NCBI GenBank assembly: GCA_947486675.1
Contig: CANKUF010000022.1
Span: forward strand, 1 to 8,575
DNA from: Acidimicrobiaceae bacterium
GTDB lineage: Bacteria > Actinomycetota > Acidimicrobiia > Acidimicrobiales > Ilumatobacteraceae
Direction: 5' to 3'
Length of the DNA stretch: 8,575 nt
A program made the translations under genes and the position numbers. How positions within the stretch are numbered: position 1 is the first letter of the stretch; every line of letters begins with the position of its first letter. Shown one piece after another: positions 6,556 through 8,575 of the stretch. The notes under the pieces are model-generated. The model searched no databases and had not been told where the DNA came from. It saw nothing but the letters and a program-made list of their open reading frames with translations.

Positions 6556-7848
6556 CTAGCGACCCAACACACGACGCAAATAGTCGTTTGTGAACACACC
6601 CTCGGGATCGAGTTGGTTCCGAACTTCGATAAAACGCTGATATTCAGGATACAGGCTAGAAATGTCACTCGCATCCAGATTGTGAATCTTTCCCCAGTGC
6701 GGTCTGCCCTCATGCTTACGCAGAATCGTCTCTACTGCCGCAAAGTATTCGGCGTATTCACAACCTTTAAACATGTGCACTGCAATGTACGCACTGCGCC
6801 TACCAGTAGAAGTTGAAAGCGGGATATCGTCGCTGCCCGTGCATCGAACCTCGACGGGAAAGCTGATGAGGAATCCGCGATCTTCAACCATCTGCATGAC
6901 TTCTCGCAGCGCCGGAACGAGTGAGTCCAACGCAATTGAATACTCCATTTCATAAAACTTCACCAGCCTCTTGCTACTAAATATGCGATGACTCACGTTC
7001 ACGTATTCAACTCGGCCTGAAGACGGCAGGATCGTTGCCAGCTTCGGAATCAGTTTTGGAAAGAGCCTTCCAACTCGGCACAACAAACCAAATGCATAGT
7101 TCTCCATGAACATTTTGTTGTACCACGTGGCAAATCTGCCGGGCGAATCAATCGCGTCCGAGCTGACATTGTTTGCTTTTGTCAACGCCCACTTTGTGTG
7201 TGGAACCCAGTAAAACTCGAAAAAATCGTTCTCTTGAATTAACTGTGCAAAATTGTCCAATACGTGTGAGATTCGCATCGGTTGCTCAACAGCACGCAAG
7301 TTGAACGCTGAAACAACATTCAGTGTCACTTCAGTAATTACTCCAAGTGCACCTAACGACACTCGCCCACAATGAAAGATCTCTGCGTTATGCATAGGAT
7401 CACACATGAGAACCTCGCCGGACGCTGTCACCACTTTGAATGCTCGAATTTGTGCGGCAAGACCAGTTCTCTGCAAGCCCGTTCCATGGGTTGAAGTGGA
7501 AATTGCTCCAGCCAAAGTTTGATACGTAACGTCGCCAAGATTTGGCATCGAAAGTTGGTGCAACTCCAAGTGGGCATTCAAATCGCTCAACACAATTCCA
7601 GCCTGAACAGTGATCACTCCACCTATGTGATCAACGTTCACCACCTGATTCATCTGTGAGAGATCAATCATCACTTCATCCGGGACAGCAATTCCCGTGA
7701 AACTGTGTCCAGATCCAACAACCTTTATTCGAAGATGTTCATTAACAGCACGTCGAACAATCTCGACAACTTCCGTTTCACTTGAAGGGCGTTCAATACG
7801 AACTGGCTTTGAACGCTGATTGCCTGCCCAGTTACTCCACGACGGCAT
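6556..7848 (-). CDS. FAD-linked aldonolactone oxidase/dehydrogenase (L-gulono-1,4-lactone type)
   Basis: A 430-residue VAO-family flavoenzyme that oxidises an aldono-1,4-lactone or polyol. The N-terminal PCMH-type FAD domain (about 14-180) contains VGSGHSF (44-50), where H48 is the residue that carries covalent FAD in this family. It also has ISTSTHGTG (116-124) and VSLGALGVITEVTL (163-176). The C-terminal ALO domain has FPVEVRC (330-336) with E333 and R335, and HWGKIH (384-389) with K387. These match the Glu, Arg and Lys active-site residues known from alditol oxidase (AldO). From memory both ends strongly resemble the mycobacterial L-gulono-1,4-lactone dehydrogenase Rv1771: WSNW near the start and a final NDYLRRVLG. 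No signal peptide is visible, so it acts in the cytosol. The ATG overlaps the stop of the upstream MFS gene by one base (TAATG), with AGGAG 5 bases ahead. A role in ascorbate-like lactone or sugar-acid oxidation is likely; the true substrate and the electron acceptor (oxygen or cytochrome) are open. Confidence 0.9.
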   Translation of the reverse strand: MPSWSNWAGNQRSKPVRIERPSSETEVVEIVRRAVNEHLRIKVVGSGHSFTGIAVPDEVMIDLSQMNQVVNVDHIGGVITVQAGIVLSDLNAHLELHQLSMPNLGDVTYQTLAGAISTSTHGTGLQRTGLAAQIRAFKVVTASGEVLMCDPMHNAEIFHCGRVSLGALGVITEVTLNVVSAFNLRAVEQPMRISHVLDNFAQLIQENDFFEFYWVPHTKWALTKANNVSSDAIDSPGRFATWYNKMFMENYAFGLLCRVGRLFPKLIPKLATILPSSGRVEYVNVSHRIFSSKRLVKFYEMEYSIALDSLVPALREVMQMVEDRGFLISFPVEVRCTGSDDIPLSTSTGRRSAYIAVHMFKGCEYAEYFAAVETILRKHEGRPHWGKIHNLDASDISSLYPEYQRFIEVRNQLDPEGVFTNDYLRRVLGR

Positions 7849-8575
7849 TACGACTCCTGCAACTTAAATCGTTCAACGTTGAGCAATAATAATGCCAACA
7901 GAAACAGAACAATCATCGTGCCCAACATAGACAGCCAAGGGAACCCCCACGCTTTTCGTATGAATCCACTTGAAAACCCGGCAGCGCCACCGAACAAGCT
8001 CATGGCCACATCAGCTGAACCTTGCACCTTCACTCGGTAGTCGATTGGCACTGAATCAACAAGCAGGCTTGATGAACCGATCAATCCGAAACTCCAACCC
8101 ACTCCGAGTAGCCAAAGCGATGGAAAAAACACTGCTGGATTGCTTCCAGCCAAGGCAGACATGACGGTGCTCAACATCAGGATCAAGCACCCGACCAGCA
8201 ATGTATTCAGACGACCGTGACGATCGCTAAAGCGTCCAACGAGTGGACTAAAGGCATACATTCCTGCAATATGCAACGAGATGATGTACGCACTCACAGT
8301 TTCATGTCCGTGCTCCCGTAAATGCACTGGAGTCATCGTCATCACCGCAACCATAGTGACATGGGAAATGACCATTGCATAGAAGGCGAGACGAGTTTTC
8401 GGTGACGAAGAAAGAAATTGAAATACGCTCATTCGCTCATCATCAGCAGATGCATCGTCCACAGATTTTCGAGGAGCAATTCCACCGCTTACGACGAGCG
8501 GATCTGGCTTCAGTCGCAATGCCGCATTGATGAATGATGTGATAAAGAACAAACCGGAGAAAAACCACGGAACTG
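7848..8575 (-). CDS. MFS transporter, C-terminal half (5' end outside window)
   Basis: The frame stays open to the right edge, so the apparent TTG start at 8552 is internal. What is seen is the end of a hydrophobic helix (about 8515-8575, probably TM6), a polar cytoplasmic loop rich in charged residues (LKPDPLVV onward to DDERMSV), and then six hydrophobic segments, TM7-TM12. The loop between TM8 and TM9 carries GRFSDRHGR, the MFS motif A pattern G-x3-D-R-x-G-R. The visible 242 codons are about half of the usual 400-420-residue transporter. The region VAVMTMTPVHLREHG in TM7 resembles, from memory, a group of uncharacterised actinobacterial MFS proteins. The protein is an inner-membrane, proton-driven importer or exporter of unknown substrate. 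Its stop shares one base with the start of the aldonolactone oxidase gene, so substrate or product of that enzyme is the first guess for its cargo. Confidence 0.88.
   Translation of the reverse strand, partial: VPWFFSGLFFITSFINAALRLKPDPLVVSGGIAPRKSVDDASADDERMSVFQFLSSSPKTRLAFYAMVISHVTMVAVMTMTPVHLREHGHETVSAYIISLHIAGMYAFSPLVGRFSDRHGRLNTLLVGCLILMLSTVMSALAGSNPAVFFPSLWLLGVGWSFGLIGSSSLLVDSVPIDYRVKVQGSADVAMSLFGGAAGFSSGFIRKAWGFPWLSMLGTMIVLFLLALLLLNVERFKLQES
7854..7858 (-). promoter_or_regulatory. Ribosome binding site of the aldonolactone oxidase gene
   Basis: AGGAG on the minus strand ends 5 bases before the ATG at 7848 and is embedded in the last codons of the MFS gene. With the TAATG junction it points to translational coupling. 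Confidence 0.6.

Noticed and set aside
8550..8552. TTG at 8552 as the true start of the MFS gene
   Set aside because: The frame stays open to the window edge with hydrophobic residues, and only the C-terminal half of an MFS protein is visible, so the start lies outside.

Overview
The window looks like chromosome of an actinobacterium (Actinomycetota), by eye with roughly balanced base composition and very tightly packed genes. This rests on protein resemblance recalled from memory. The xanthine dehydrogenase subunits read like those of Streptomyces-type actinobacteria. A luciferase-like, probably F420-dependent oxidoreductase is present. The aldonolactone oxidase closely resembles the mycobacterial L-gulono-1,4-lactone dehydrogenase (Rv1771). 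The moderate GC content would suit an aquatic lineage such as a low-GC acidimicrobiian, but that placement is a guess.

Left part, plus strand (1-5307): five genes run head to tail with overlaps or gaps of 2 bases or less. They are the 3' part of an SsnA-like amidohydrolase, a luciferase-like (LLM) flavin/F420 oxidoreductase, and the FAD, 2Fe-2S and molybdenum subunits of a xanthine dehydrogenase-family hydroxylase. The Mo subunit carries the residues expected of a purine hydroxylase. The likely theme is breakdown of purines or related N-heterocycles: the molybdoenzyme hydroxylates the ring, the aminohydrolase removes an exocyclic amino group, and the LLM enzyme performs an unidentified redox step.

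Right part, minus strand (5304-8575): a compact DEAD-box RNA helicase is convergent with the operon and shares a 4-base tail overlap with it. Upstream of it (higher coordinates), after a 64-base gap, lies a VAO-family aldonolactone oxidase. That gene is coupled by a 1-base stop/start overlap to an MFS transporter whose 5' part leaves the window. The oxidase and transporter look like one unit that moves and oxidises a sugar-acid lactone or polyol. The helicase may be read through from them or have its own promoter.

No RNA genes, insertion sequences, CRISPR arrays, att sites or origins were seen. There is no gene-free stretch above 64 bases. The region looks like ordinary vertically inherited metabolism; the most unusual point is the LLM oxidoreductase embedded in a purine-type hydroxylase operon.
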